Source: Alkaliphilus flagellatus (GTDB lineage Bacteria; Bacillota; Clostridia; Peptostreptococcales; Natronincolaceae). Taken from it: a DNA stretch of 64,000 nt. The translations under genes and the position numbers were made by a program. The notes under the pieces were generated by a model, which saw only the letters and a program-made list of their open reading frames with translations, had not been told where the DNA came from and made no database searches. Below are positions 7,940 to 15,557 of the stretch, piece after piece. Location: assembly GCF_018919215.1 (NCBI RefSeq), contig NZ_JAHLQK010000001.1, positions 466,430 through 530,429 on the forward strand. The letters run 5' to 3'. Every line of letters begins with the position of its first letter. Positions within the stretch are counted from its first letter, which is position 1.

Positions 7940-10249
7940 ATGGAGGCAAAGGCCCATCTAAGTTATGTCGAGGAAAAGGGAAGTCTTAAAAAAACATTAA
8001 AGTGGGTAGAAGAGGAAAAGGAGTATTTAGAGAACTACGAAGCTATGTTAAACAAGGAGATAACTGACATTAGAAAAACAGTTACCCATATGGCGGATGA
8101 GCGATTAATTGCAAAACAACAGTTACAGCAATTTGCTACAAAGGATATAAAAAAGCTAACTGTAGCACAGAGTACACCATACTTTGGACGGATTGATTTT
8201 CAAGAAGAGCGAAGAAATGAAATAGAAAAAATATATATAGGAAAGCATGGGCTGCATGATAGACAAAAAGAAGTACCTGTAGTTGTTGATTGGCGTGCCC
8301 CTATATCAGATATATATTATAGCGGACATAGTGAAGATGTGTCCTATAGAGCTCCTTATGGTGAAATAAATGGAAAAATGTATTTAAAGAGAAGATATGA
8401 AATTAGAGACGGACAATTAAGGGAAATTTTTGATGAAAAGAGATCAGAGGATAGAATAGAAGATAGTTTGAAGGGGAAAGGAGAGTTCCTAATAGAAGCC
8501 CTTAATAAATCTAATCAAGGGCGTCTAAAGGAAATTGTTGCTACAATACAAGATCAACAAAATAAAGTAATTAGAAGTGATATGATTAGACCACTTGTTG
8601 TTCAGGGGGTTGCAGGAAGTGGCAAAACAACTATAGCTCTACATAGAATGGCATATCTAATGTATAACAATAGAAGAAATATAGCGGATGCTAACTATAT
8701 GGTTATTGCACCTAATAGATTATTTTTAAATTATATATCAGAAATATTACCAGACCTAGGAGTAGATGAAGTTGTTCAAACAACCTTTGAAGATTGGGCA
8801 TTAAAACTTATAAAAAAGAAAATTAAAATAACCCAAAGTATTGATCAATTAAATATTTTAATGGATTCGCAAAATGAAGAGAGAAGAGTAGTTGCTAATT
8901 TAGCTAAAATGAAGGGCTCTATTTTATTAAAAAAGGTAATTGATAATAATTTGAAAATGTTAGGAAAAAACTTGCTTCCTAAAGAGGATTTAAGTATGGA
9001 GGAAGTTTCTGTACTTGAATATGAAAAGCTGCAAGAAATATTTATGACTAGTAATTTACACCTATCTTTTAACGAAAGAATAGCTAAGCTAAAGGAGTAT
9101 TTAAAGATAAGATTAAAGAATGAAATTCACAGTATAGAGGAGAAAATTGATTCGATCTATAAGAAGAAAATAGATGATCTAAAAAATGGAGTAGGAGATA
9201 TAGATTTAATTAGACCACAAATTATACAGTTGTATGAAGAAAGGGACGAGAAAGTAAAACAAATTAAAAAAAATATTTCTTCATCAGTCAATGGATATAT
9301 TAATAAAATAGAGAAGCTGGATATTTTCAACTTTTATATTTCTGTTTTTGAGGATGAAGAGCTTAGCCTAGCCTTTAAAACAAGAATGACACCAGAGCTT
9401 TTTAATGAAATAGTTAACAAATGCAAAAGTGAGCTAAATAATAAAATATATAGCAATGAAGATTTAGCACCTCTTGCATACATTCATATTAAATTATTTG
9501 GATTAGAGAATAAGAATAAATATACACATATAGTTGTTGATGAGGCTCAAGATTTTGATGAGTTTAAAATCAGTATATTGAGGGAAATATCTTTAAATGA
9601 TTCATTCACCTTCGTAGGGGATTTATCCCAAGGTATTTATTCCTATAAAGGCATTAACAGCTGGTCTAATGTAATGAAAAAAGTATTTCAAGAAAGAAGT
9701 TATGATTATCATATTTTAACAACTAGCTATAGATCTACCGTAGAAATTGTAAATCTAGCTAATGAAATTATTAAAAAGTGCGATAATCTAGAAAAGATTT
9801 TAGCTGAACCTATATTTAGACACGGAGATAAGCCGGGTTTATCGAGATGTATAAATGAGGAAGAGATGGTTGATAAAGTCGTTAAAAAAGTTGAAATGTT
9901 AAAAAATGAAAGCCATTCTTCTATAGCGATTATTTGTAAGGATTTAAAATCTACTGAAGGGGTATATGAAAAGATAAAAGGTAAGCTGCCTGAAGTATAC
10001 TTGCTTACAGATAAAACAACAGACTTTAAAGAAGGTGTATTACTAATACCTAGCTATTTATCTAAGGGGCTAGAGTTTGACGGGGTTATATTGTGGAATG
10101 TAAATGAAGAAAAGTATAATCTTAATCCGATAGATATTAAGCTTCTTTACATAGCTATCACTAGGGGACTTCATAAAGTAGATATATTTTATGAAAATAA
10201 ACCTTCTAGAATATTGGAAGGCTTAGAGGAATTTGTTTCTTTATTATAG
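7940..10249 (+). CDS. helD: HelD-like superfamily 1 helicase (RNA polymerase recycling)
   Basis: This 769-residue UvrD/Rep-like ATPase is close in length and order to Bacillus HelD, which frees stalled RNA polymerase. The N-terminal coiled-coil arm (residues about 1-85) is followed by the HelD block VVVDWRAPISDIYYSG, Walker A VVQGVAGSGKTTIALHR (about residue 222), a long inserted helical region (about 330-500), Walker B HIVVDEAQDFDEF (about 533), FVGDLSQGIYSYKG, TTSYRST, and the C-terminal YLSKGLEFDGVILWN and YIAITRGLHKVDIFYE. ATG 7940 follows CGGAGGG; longer in-frame starts from 7844 have no ribosome site. It is monocistronic and lies about 230 bases after the previous terminator. Confidence 0.92.
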   Translation: MEAKAHLSYVEEKGSLKKTLKWVEEEKEYLENYEAMLNKEITDIRKTVTHMADERLIAKQQLQQFATKDIKKLTVAQSTPYFGRIDFQEERRNEIEKIYIGKHGLHDRQKEVPVVVDWRAPISDIYYSGHSEDVSYRAPYGEINGKMYLKRRYEIRDGQLREIFDEKRSEDRIEDSLKGKGEFLIEALNKSNQGRLKEIVATIQDQQNKVIRSDMIRPLVVQGVAGSGKTTIALHRMAYLMYNNRRNIADANYMVIAPNRLFLNYISEILPDLGVDEVVQTTFEDWALKLIKKKIKITQSIDQLNILMDSQNEERRVVANLAKMKGSILLKKVIDNNLKMLGKNLLPKEDLSMEEVSVLEYEKLQEIFMTSNLHLSFNERIAKLKEYLKIRLKNEIHSIEEKIDSIYKKKIDDLKNGVGDIDLIRPQIIQLYEERDEKVKQIKKNISSSVNGYINKIEKLDIFNFYISVFEDEELSLAFKTRMTPELFNEIVNKCKSELNNKIYSNEDLAPLAYIHIKLFGLENKNKYTHIVVDEAQDFDEFKISILREISLNDSFTFVGDLSQGIYSYKGINSWSNVMKKVFQERSYDYHILTTSYRSTVEIVNLANEIIKKCDNLEKILAEPIFRHGDKPGLSRCINEEEMVDKVVKKVEMLKNESHSSIAIICKDLKSTEGVYEKIKGKLPEVYLLTDKTTDFKEGVLLIPSYLSKGLEFDGVILWNVNEEKYNLNPIDIKLLYIAITRGLHKVDIFYENKPSRILEGLEEFVSLL

Positions 10250-10341
10250 AATTACTTTGTAGTCTTTAGAATATATAAATATAATTTAGAGTTGCTGGCA
10301 TATTATTTAAATGTAAATTATTAATATGAGGAGGTATTCTA

Positions 10342-11508
10342 ATGAAAAACTTTGTTTATCAAAACCCAACAAAAATTATATTTGGGGAAGGTACTATTAA
10401 TCAAATAGGAAAAGAAATAAAAAACCATGGTGTAAATAAGGTGCTTATTATTTATGGTGGTGGATCAATACTTAAGAATGGTGTTTATGAAGAGGTTACT
10501 AAATCTCTTAAAGAACATGATGTGGATTATGTAGAAGTATCTGGAGTACAGCCTAATCCAGTTTTAAGCAAGGTCCAAGAAGCTATAAATAAGGCGAAGG
10601 AAGAAAAAGTAGAAGGTTTACTAGCGATAGGTGGAGGAAGTGTATATGACACTACGAAAGCCGTATCTATTGGATGCCACTATGAAGGAAACGTATGGGA
10701 TTTCTATGAGAGAAAGTTAAAGCCTAAGTCTGCAATGCCTATTTTTGGCGTATTAACTATATCAGCTACTGCATCAGAAATGAATATGGGTTCTGTAATT
10801 ACAAATGAGGATGAAGATAAAAAATGGAGCTGTGGATCACCTGTTATGTATCCTAAGGTAAGTATTATAGATCCTAAAGTTCAGGCTACACTACCTCCTA
10901 ATCAAACTGCCAATACAGCAATTGATACTATGGCTCATGTTTTTGAACTATATTTTGATGGTACAGAAGATGTAGATGTTTTAATGGAATACTCTGAAGG
11001 CATTATTCGCACAACTATGAAGCATGTAAAGGTACTATTAGAAGATCCGACAAATTATCAATCTAGAGCCCAATTGGCTTGGTGTGCTACACTTGGGTTA
11101 AATGGAAGTAATGGTGTTGGAAGAAGTGGTGGAGATTGGGCTTCTCACAATATAGAGCATAGCTTAAGTGTTCTATATGGAGTTTCACATGGAGCTGGAC
11201 TTGCAATTGTTTTCCCTGCTTGGATGAAATACGTATATAAAGAAAACATAGATATGTTTGAACGATTCGCTGAGCAAATATTTAATATAACAGAGGGTAC
11301 GAAGGAAGAAAAAGCCCTAAAGGCTATAGAGGAGTTAAAAATATTTTTTAAAAGTCTAAATGCCCCTGTTACATTAAAAGAAATAGGTGTAAAGCCTGAA
11401 GAATTAGATGAAATTGCTGATAATGCAGCTATGCAAGCTCCACTTGGTACTCTTAAAAAGTTAGAGAGAGAAGATATATTAGAAATTTTGAAAATTGCTT
11501 ATAAATAA
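10342..11508 (+). CDS. Iron-containing alcohol dehydrogenase, butanol dehydrogenase type (BdhA/YugJ)
   Basis: This 388-residue group III alcohol dehydrogenase interconverts aldehydes and alcohols with NAD(P)H. The opening FVYQNPTKIIFGEGTINQIG and the nucleotide loop GLLAIGGGSVYDTTKAVS (about residues 93-110) are typical of the BdhA/YugJ subgroup. Metal ligands are expected in NTAIDTMAHVFELYFDG (Asp and His near 193-200) and in SHNIEHSLSVLYGVSHGAGLAIVFPAWM (His pair near 270-285). The ATG is nine bases after AGGAGG. In a fermenting clostridium such enzymes dispose of reductant as ethanol or butanol. It seems to be transcribed alone or with the small winged-helix gene 75 bases downstream. Confidence 0.93.
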   Translation: MKNFVYQNPTKIIFGEGTINQIGKEIKNHGVNKVLIIYGGGSILKNGVYEEVTKSLKEHDVDYVEVSGVQPNPVLSKVQEAINKAKEEKVEGLLAIGGGSVYDTTKAVSIGCHYEGNVWDFYERKLKPKSAMPIFGVLTISATASEMNMGSVITNEDEDKKWSCGSPVMYPKVSIIDPKVQATLPPNQTANTAIDTMAHVFELYFDGTEDVDVLMEYSEGIIRTTMKHVKVLLEDPTNYQSRAQLAWCATLGLNGSNGVGRSGGDWASHNIEHSLSVLYGVSHGAGLAIVFPAWMKYVYKENIDMFERFAEQIFNITEGTKEEKALKAIEELKIFFKSLNAPVTLKEIGVKPEELDEIADNAAMQAPLGTLKKLEREDILEILKIAYK

Positions 11509-11583
11509 TGTTTGTTTTGTACAGAATGTGGTATATATAGATTGCATTACTAAACTAAAGAAAAATACAGGGGGATTATTTAT

Positions 11584-11763
11584 ATGAATATTACGGAAGT
11601 AGTAATAAAAACACTTAAGGAAGCAGCAGAACCTTTAAAGGCTGGAGAAATTGCAGAAAAAGCAGGTATTGATAAAAAAGAAGTTGATAAAGCTATTAAA
11701 GAGTTAAAGAAGGAAGAAAAGATTACTTCTCCTAAGCGTTGCTATTATTCAATTAATGAATAA
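11584..11763 (+). CDS. Small winged-helix DNA-binding-like protein (59 residues)
   Basis: An ATG eight to nine bases after AGGGGG opens a 59-residue reading frame. It begins MNITEVVIKTLKEAAEPLKAG, continues EIAEKAGIDKKEVDKAIKELKKEEKI and ends CYYSINE. The helix-turn-helix pattern with a short beta-wing at the end (ITSPKRCYYSI) is that of stand-alone winged-helix proteins, as in the small MarR/ArsR-like or Z-alpha-like folds common in clostridia. The high lysine content fits nucleic-acid binding. The target is unknown. The fold call is mine from the pattern 'helix - turn - recognition helix - wing' and was not searched. Confidence 0.75.
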   Translation: MNITEVVIKTLKEAAEPLKAGEIAEKAGIDKKEVDKAIKELKKEEKITSPKRCYYSINE

Positions 11764-11852
11764 TTAAATGATTATTACAAAAATATTTATTTTTAATATG
11801 CCCTCTATCGGGGAAGCCTTTTAGTTAAGTGAAGGCGGCATGATGTACATTT

Positions 11853-12073
11853 GTACGTTATGGTCTTGCATCTCTTGCAGGTGCGGCTTATCTTGTTAGA
11901 AATTGTAATTTCCCGGGCAAGAACATCCATATTTTAGAGGAAATGAATATACTTGGTGGAAGTAACGATGGCGCAGGTACACCAATCGATGGCTTTGTTT
12001 GCCGTGGTGGACGTACGCTCAATGAGGAAACCTACGAAAACTTCTGGGAGTTGTTCAACTCGATTCCCTCCCT
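11853..12073 (+). pseudogene. Oleate hydratase remnant, both ends deleted
   Basis: Reading from about 11853 in the frame of 11943 gives YGLASLAGAAYLVRN, then FPGKNIHILEEMNILGGSND, GFVCRGGRTLNEETYENFWE and LFNSIPSL. This matches the N-terminal FAD-binding region of oleate hydratase (myosin-cross-reactive antigen family), normally about 580 residues. A TGA lies in frame just upstream, so no start is left, and homology stops after SIPSL, where the frame runs straight into a hairpin terminator. The sequence left therefore covers only some 70 codons. I read it as the scar of a deletion that removed most of the gene and kept the terminator. An ATG at 11943 would give a 60-residue frame, but nothing suggests it is functional. 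Confidence 0.75.
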
Positions 12074-12101
12074 AAGAGCAATCAGAAATGATTGCTCTTT
12101 T
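12074..12101 (+). terminator. Terminator abutting the oleate hydratase remnant
   Basis: Perfect stem AAGAGCAATCA / TGATTGCTCTT (12074-12084, 12089-12099) with a GAAA loop and T tail. Confidence 0.8.
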
Positions 12102-12270
12102 GCTGTTTACGATCTTTCTATATGAAAATTTACGCATAAAGTTATGATAGATATTGCAACAAGAAAGGAGGTGTTTTTTGTTCTACCTTGAAGGTATTTA
12201 ATAAATATATATTTCTATGGAACTTTTTCTATATTTGCTGACTCTAATTGGATGAAAGGGGTGGAAAATA

Positions 12271-12840
12271 TTGAGTGAAGATAAACTGGCCAGAATATCT
12301 TCTGTTATTTCTTTTAATAGTAAAAATATAAATGATTCATGTAAACAACTAAAAAAAGAAATAGCAAGAAATAATTTAGAGCCTTTATATAATTGGTTTA
12401 ATATTAGGAAGGACAAATACTATAAAATAGGATGGGCTTACTTATACAATCATTATGATGTAGAAGATGTGTTCCAAAATACTATTATGAAGGTTTACCA
12501 AAACATTAGTCAATTAAGGGAAGAGAGATTTTTTGAAACATGGGTAACTTCAATATTCATAAATGAATGTAAAAGAATATTAAGAAATAGAGAAAAAGTT
12601 AGCATAATAGAAAACTTAGATAAAAGTGAAATACAACAGGGGCAAAATAGTTATCTAGAGTTAAAAGAGGGATTAGATAGATTGGAGGATATCCATAGAG
12701 AGGTATTGGTTTTAAAATATATTAGTGGTTATTCTCAGGAAGAAATATCCCAGATTTTAGATATTCCAATTGGAACAGTAAAATCTCGAGTATATAGAGG
12801 TTTAAAGCAGTTAAGGAGCAATATAGAGGAGGTGGAATAA
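12271..12840 (+). CDS. ECF-type RNA polymerase sigma factor
   Basis: This 189-residue sigma-70-family protein has only regions 2 and 4. Region 2 runs from about residue 50 (YKIGWAYLYNHYDVEDVFQNTIMKVY) to FFETWVTSIFINECKRILR, and region 4 from LEDIHREVLVLKYISGYSQEEISQIL to GTVKSRVYRGLKQLR. The N terminus carries about 45 extra residues before region 2. The TTG start at 12271 follows AAAGGGGTGG. The next gene, a zinc-finger anti-sigma factor, starts two bases after the stop, so the pair is translationally coupled and this factor is probably held inactive at the membrane. The signal is unknown. I could not identify a convincing autoregulatory ECF promoter. Confidence 0.92.
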   Translation: MSEDKLARISSVISFNSKNINDSCKQLKKEIARNNLEPLYNWFNIRKDKYYKIGWAYLYNHYDVEDVFQNTIMKVYQNISQLREERFFETWVTSIFINECKRILRNREKVSIIENLDKSEIQQGQNSYLELKEGLDRLEDIHREVLVLKYISGYSQEEISQILDIPIGTVKSRVYRGLKQLRSNIEEVE

Positions 12841-12841
12841 T

Positions 12842-14515
12842 ATGCTGTGTAAAGAAATAAAGGAAAAATTAATAGATTATATAGATGGTATATTAGATGA
12901 AAAAGATCATTTAGCTATAGAGAATCATATTAAGCATTGTACTAGCTGTGAAGAAGAGTTAAAGGAGTTAAGGGAAACTATAAGTTACATTAAAGAAACA
13001 AAGAAAGATATAAAAGCACCCCATAATTTAATGGAAAATGTTAAAAAAGAAGTGACAAACGCGAAGAAATTATATAAGAAGCCAAGGATAAAAATAGGAT
13101 ATATAGCTCTAGTATCAATTCTTGTAACATTATTAATAACAACCGCCTTTGCCAACGAAAATATAAGAACAATTTTAGAAACGTGGCAAGGAAAGAGTTT
13201 AAAAGAGAGTCAGTCCATAGAGGAACTTATTTCAAAAGGTTATGGAGAGCAGGTTAATCTAATTTCTGAAGATAAAAATATAAAAGTAAAAGTTGAAAGT
13301 GTTGTGGCAGATGATATTAATATGGTACTTCTATTGGAGGTAGAAAATCTAAATGGCGATGGTAAATATGTACCTATTCTGTCAAAGGAAACAATAGATT
13401 ATGAAGGGAATTTTAAATTTAGTTCTCTAATAGGAGGTGATAGCATACGTGGATCATATTTACTTTATACTCCAGATGAAAATAAAACACGTACTGTAGT
13501 ATCTTTAAGTCCCTTAGCTTCAAATGAAGGGGAAATAGAGTTAACCATAAAAGCGCTAGAGCCTATCCATCCAGAATACAAAGGTATACTACCAGGATAT
13601 CATTATTATTCTAAAGAAATACCTGAAAACGCAATTGAAGGATATTGGAATTTTAAGATACCAGTTAAAGTGACTGAGGCGCATGTTTTTAATTTGAATG
13701 AACAAATGGATTTAGACGGAAATAAAATTATATTTGAACAACTTGAAATTTCCCCTACTATAACTACGCTAACCTATCGTTTTAATAGGAGACAAAATTC
13801 AGAGTATGCTTTAGAAAGATTGTTTAATATTAAAATCGAGGCTAATGGGAAAAATTATGAAAGCAAATCATATGGAGGAGATAGTTCCTATTGGAGTAAT
13901 ATGGGGGCAGTAGAAGGTATAGTTTCATTTGATTCTATGTATTTTGAAATGCCAGATAAAATTAAAATAACAGTAGATGGATATGATGCTATCATTAGTA
14001 AAACTAGTACAATGGATGTGGATGTAGAAAAGTCTTTTCCTCAAAGCTTTGAATATTTAGATAGTAATATCAGAGTTAATAATGTTCAAGGAGATAAAAA
14101 TCTTATTAGAATTTCAATGGATAATTTAGGAGAAAGATATTTTGAAATATTAAATTTTAGAATATTTATAAATGGACAAGAATACAAGAAAAGCAGTGTT
14201 GCTACAAAATTTTTATTTCCAGAGAATGAAAATAGCGTTTATGAATCAAGCTACGATATTCTTTTAAGCAACTTATCTAAGAAATTTGAAGAATCTTACC
14301 CTAAAGAAGGATATAGTGTAAGTCGTAGTTATGAAAAAAGTTCTACATATTATGAAAATTATAATATTAACGATAATGCAACAGAAAAGTTAGAGTTGAA
14401 AGATAAGCTAGATGATGAAATAAAATCTATAAAAATTATATTTAATAGTTATGAAGAAACAAGATATGTGGAAGGCAGTTTATCATTAAAACTAAAAAAA
14501 TATAAACAAAAATAA
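12842..14515 (+). CDS. Membrane anti-sigma factor, zf-HC2 plus DUF4179-type outer domain
   Basis: This 557-residue partner of the upstream ECF sigma factor starts with a ZAS/zf-HC2 domain: the HIKHCTSCEEEL segment (about residues 29-40) supplies H-x3-C-x2-C for zinc and sigma binding. One transmembrane helix follows (about 81-101, IGYIALVSILVTLLITTAFA). The remaining 450 residues are outside the cell and look like the DUF4179/DUF5643 beta-rich domains found in clostridial anti-sigma factors. Such proteins release sigma in response to envelope stress. Its AGGAGGTGG site overlaps the end of the sigma gene. The large outer domain is the likely sensor, but no ligand can be named. Confidence 0.87.
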   Translation: MLCKEIKEKLIDYIDGILDEKDHLAIENHIKHCTSCEEELKELRETISYIKETKKDIKAPHNLMENVKKEVTNAKKLYKKPRIKIGYIALVSILVTLLITTAFANENIRTILETWQGKSLKESQSIEELISKGYGEQVNLISEDKNIKVKVESVVADDINMVLLLEVENLNGDGKYVPILSKETIDYEGNFKFSSLIGGDSIRGSYLLYTPDENKTRTVVSLSPLASNEGEIELTIKALEPIHPEYKGILPGYHYYSKEIPENAIEGYWNFKIPVKVTEAHVFNLNEQMDLDGNKIIFEQLEISPTITTLTYRFNRRQNSEYALERLFNIKIEANGKNYESKSYGGDSSYWSNMGAVEGIVSFDSMYFEMPDKIKITVDGYDAIISKTSTMDVDVEKSFPQSFEYLDSNIRVNNVQGDKNLIRISMDNLGERYFEILNFRIFINGQEYKKSSVATKFLFPENENSVYESSYDILLSNLSKKFEESYPKEGYSVSRSYEKSSTYYENYNINDNATEKLELKDKLDDEIKSIKIIFNSYEETRYVEGSLSLKLKKYKQK

Positions 14516-14521
14516 AAGAAT

Positions 14522-14558
14522 CCCAGTAGATAGGCAATTTACCTACCTACTGGGGTTT
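14522..14558. terminator. Bidirectional terminator between convergent genes
   Basis: CCCAGTAGATAGG / CCTACCTACTGGG (14522-14534, 14542-14554). It separates the + strand anti-sigma gene from the minus-strand small gene and has T-rich or A-rich flanks on both sides. Confidence 0.7.
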
Positions 14559-14568
14559 CTAAATCAAA

Positions 14569-14757
14569 TTATTGTATAAAATTATTTATATAATGATAGT
14601 CTGCTTGTGCTTTAGCTCTTCTTTCAATAGCTTCTTGAACTAATAGCTCATGCTTAAGTGCATTAGCAGCTTTCTCTTTTCTTTTAGCTTCATCTCTATT
14701 AATGCTAATATTTATATTAAAATAGCTAAGCTTTAAGGATAAACTCAGTAACGACAT
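14569..14757 (-). CDS. Small charged protein of unknown function (62 residues)
   Basis: I do not recognise this family. The chosen ATG at 14757 has AGGAGG ten bases upstream. It gives a short hydrophobic/beta N terminus (MSLLSLSLKLSYFNINISIN), then a charged helix RDEAKRKEKAANALKHEL continuing VQEAIERRAKAQADYHYINN. The frame stays open upstream: ATG 14838 also has GGAGAG seven bases before it and would add 27 residues (MIHLNEKIYSDIYRLEKQ...), so the longer form is possible. Upstream of 14838 lies a 13-base sequence shared with the leader of another tiny minus-strand gene (15201-15290). It probably shares the terminator at 14522-14558. Confidence 0.5.
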   Translation of the reverse strand: MSLLSLSLKLSYFNINISINRDEAKRKEKAANALKHELLVQEAIERRAKAQADYHYINNFIQ

Positions 14758-14871
14758 AAAAACTCTACCTCCTAAATTATATTGTTGTTTTTCCAAACGA
14801 TAAATATCTGAATAAATTTTTTCATTTAAATGAATCATATTACATCTCTCCATTTCTTAATAAATTTAAAT

Positions 14872-14884
14872 TGATTAGTGCTAC
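14872..14884 (-). repeat. Leader repeat copy 1 (GTAGCAYTAATCA on the minus strand)
   Basis: TGATTAGTGCTAC at 14872-14884 recurs with one mismatch at 15318-15330 (TGATTAATGCTAC). Both lie just upstream of small minus-strand reading frames, at about 34 and 28 bases from the possible start codons, suggesting a duplicated leader or promoter segment. Confidence 0.45.
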
Positions 14885-14980
14885 TATAAAGTTAAAATCA
14901 CCTTCATTAAAATTTCCTCCCTTCCCAATTTCTATCTATATGTATATATAGAATGCAATGTGATTTTTAATAAAACAAAA

Positions 14981-15016
14981 TAATAAGCCATAGGTAATTC
15001 TACCTATGGCTTATTA
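14981..15016. repeat. Perfect 16-base-arm palindrome
   Basis: TAATAAGCCATAGGTA / TACCTATGGCTTATTA with a 4-base ATTC loop. On the minus strand a T-rich stretch follows, so it may terminate transcripts from the tiny gene at 15201-15290. It shares its core GCCATAGGT with the hairpin at 15100-15131. Confidence 0.7.
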
Positions 15017-15095
15017 GAAGAAATTGCTTTTGGACATAAATAATTAAGGGCACGAAGTAATAAAGAAACTATCCTTTAATTTTTATGTAGATTAT

Positions 15096-15131
15096 AAAAG
15101 CCATAGGTATGTTATACACACAACCTATGGC
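15096..15131 (-). terminator. Hairpin terminator, minus strand, related to the palindrome at 14981
   Basis: GCCATAGGT at 15100-15108 pairs with ACCTATGGC at 15123-15131. Read on the minus strand, the stem is followed by TTTT. It lies about 70 bases after the stop of the tiny gene at 15201-15290. Confidence 0.6.
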
Positions 15132-15200
15132 ATGAAGATTTGCTTTATAGTTTTAACTAACATTATAAAAAGATCTTTAATATATAGGCATAAAGATATG

Positions 15201-15290
15201 TTAGTCTTTTACGTTAAAGACAGGTCGTGTGTACATTTTATTAAATTGTAAATAGTTAATGCCTAAACCTATTATTTGTCGCTTTTTCAT
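15201..15290 (-). CDS. Putative 29-residue peptide
   Basis: On the minus strand an AAAGGAGG site lies seven bases before an ATG at 15290. The frame encodes MKKRQIIGLGINYLQFNKMY and then TRPVFNVKD, 29 residues, ending at TAA 15201. The very strong ribosome site, the downstream hairpin and a leader segment shared with the neighbouring small gene argue that it is expressed. I do not recognise the peptide. It is basic at the N terminus with a short hydrophobic stretch, which could suit a small membrane-associated or signalling peptide, but that is a guess. Confidence 0.45.
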   Translation of the reverse strand: MKKRQIIGLGINYLQFNKMYTRPVFNVKD

Positions 15291-15557
15291 GACACGACCT
15301 CCTTTCATAATTTTGAATGATTAATGCTACATATGTAGTATATACATTTATGGTAAAAAATACTACTATTTTTTAAAAATGTAATCAAATTGTAATATAT
15401 GTAAAAATAAATGATTATAAAATTAAAATAAAGGAATCCTTTTGTAAACGTAGAAATTAAAATTATGATACAATTATAATTAAATAATTTGTATACTTTA
15501 TAAGTATAGGAAAAATTATAATAATATGTTAAATGACTGGAGGAGAAAATTGGGCTT

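Noticed and set aside
11943-12125. Stand-alone 60-residue protein gene
   Set aside because: The sequence is internal to oleate hydratase, coding sense extends upstream of the ATG, and no ribosome site precedes it.
12165-12210. Eight-codon leader peptide after AAAGGAGG upstream of the ECF sigma gene
   Set aside because: A TTG-start frame of seven residues is too short to support, although the ribosome-site-like sequence is real.
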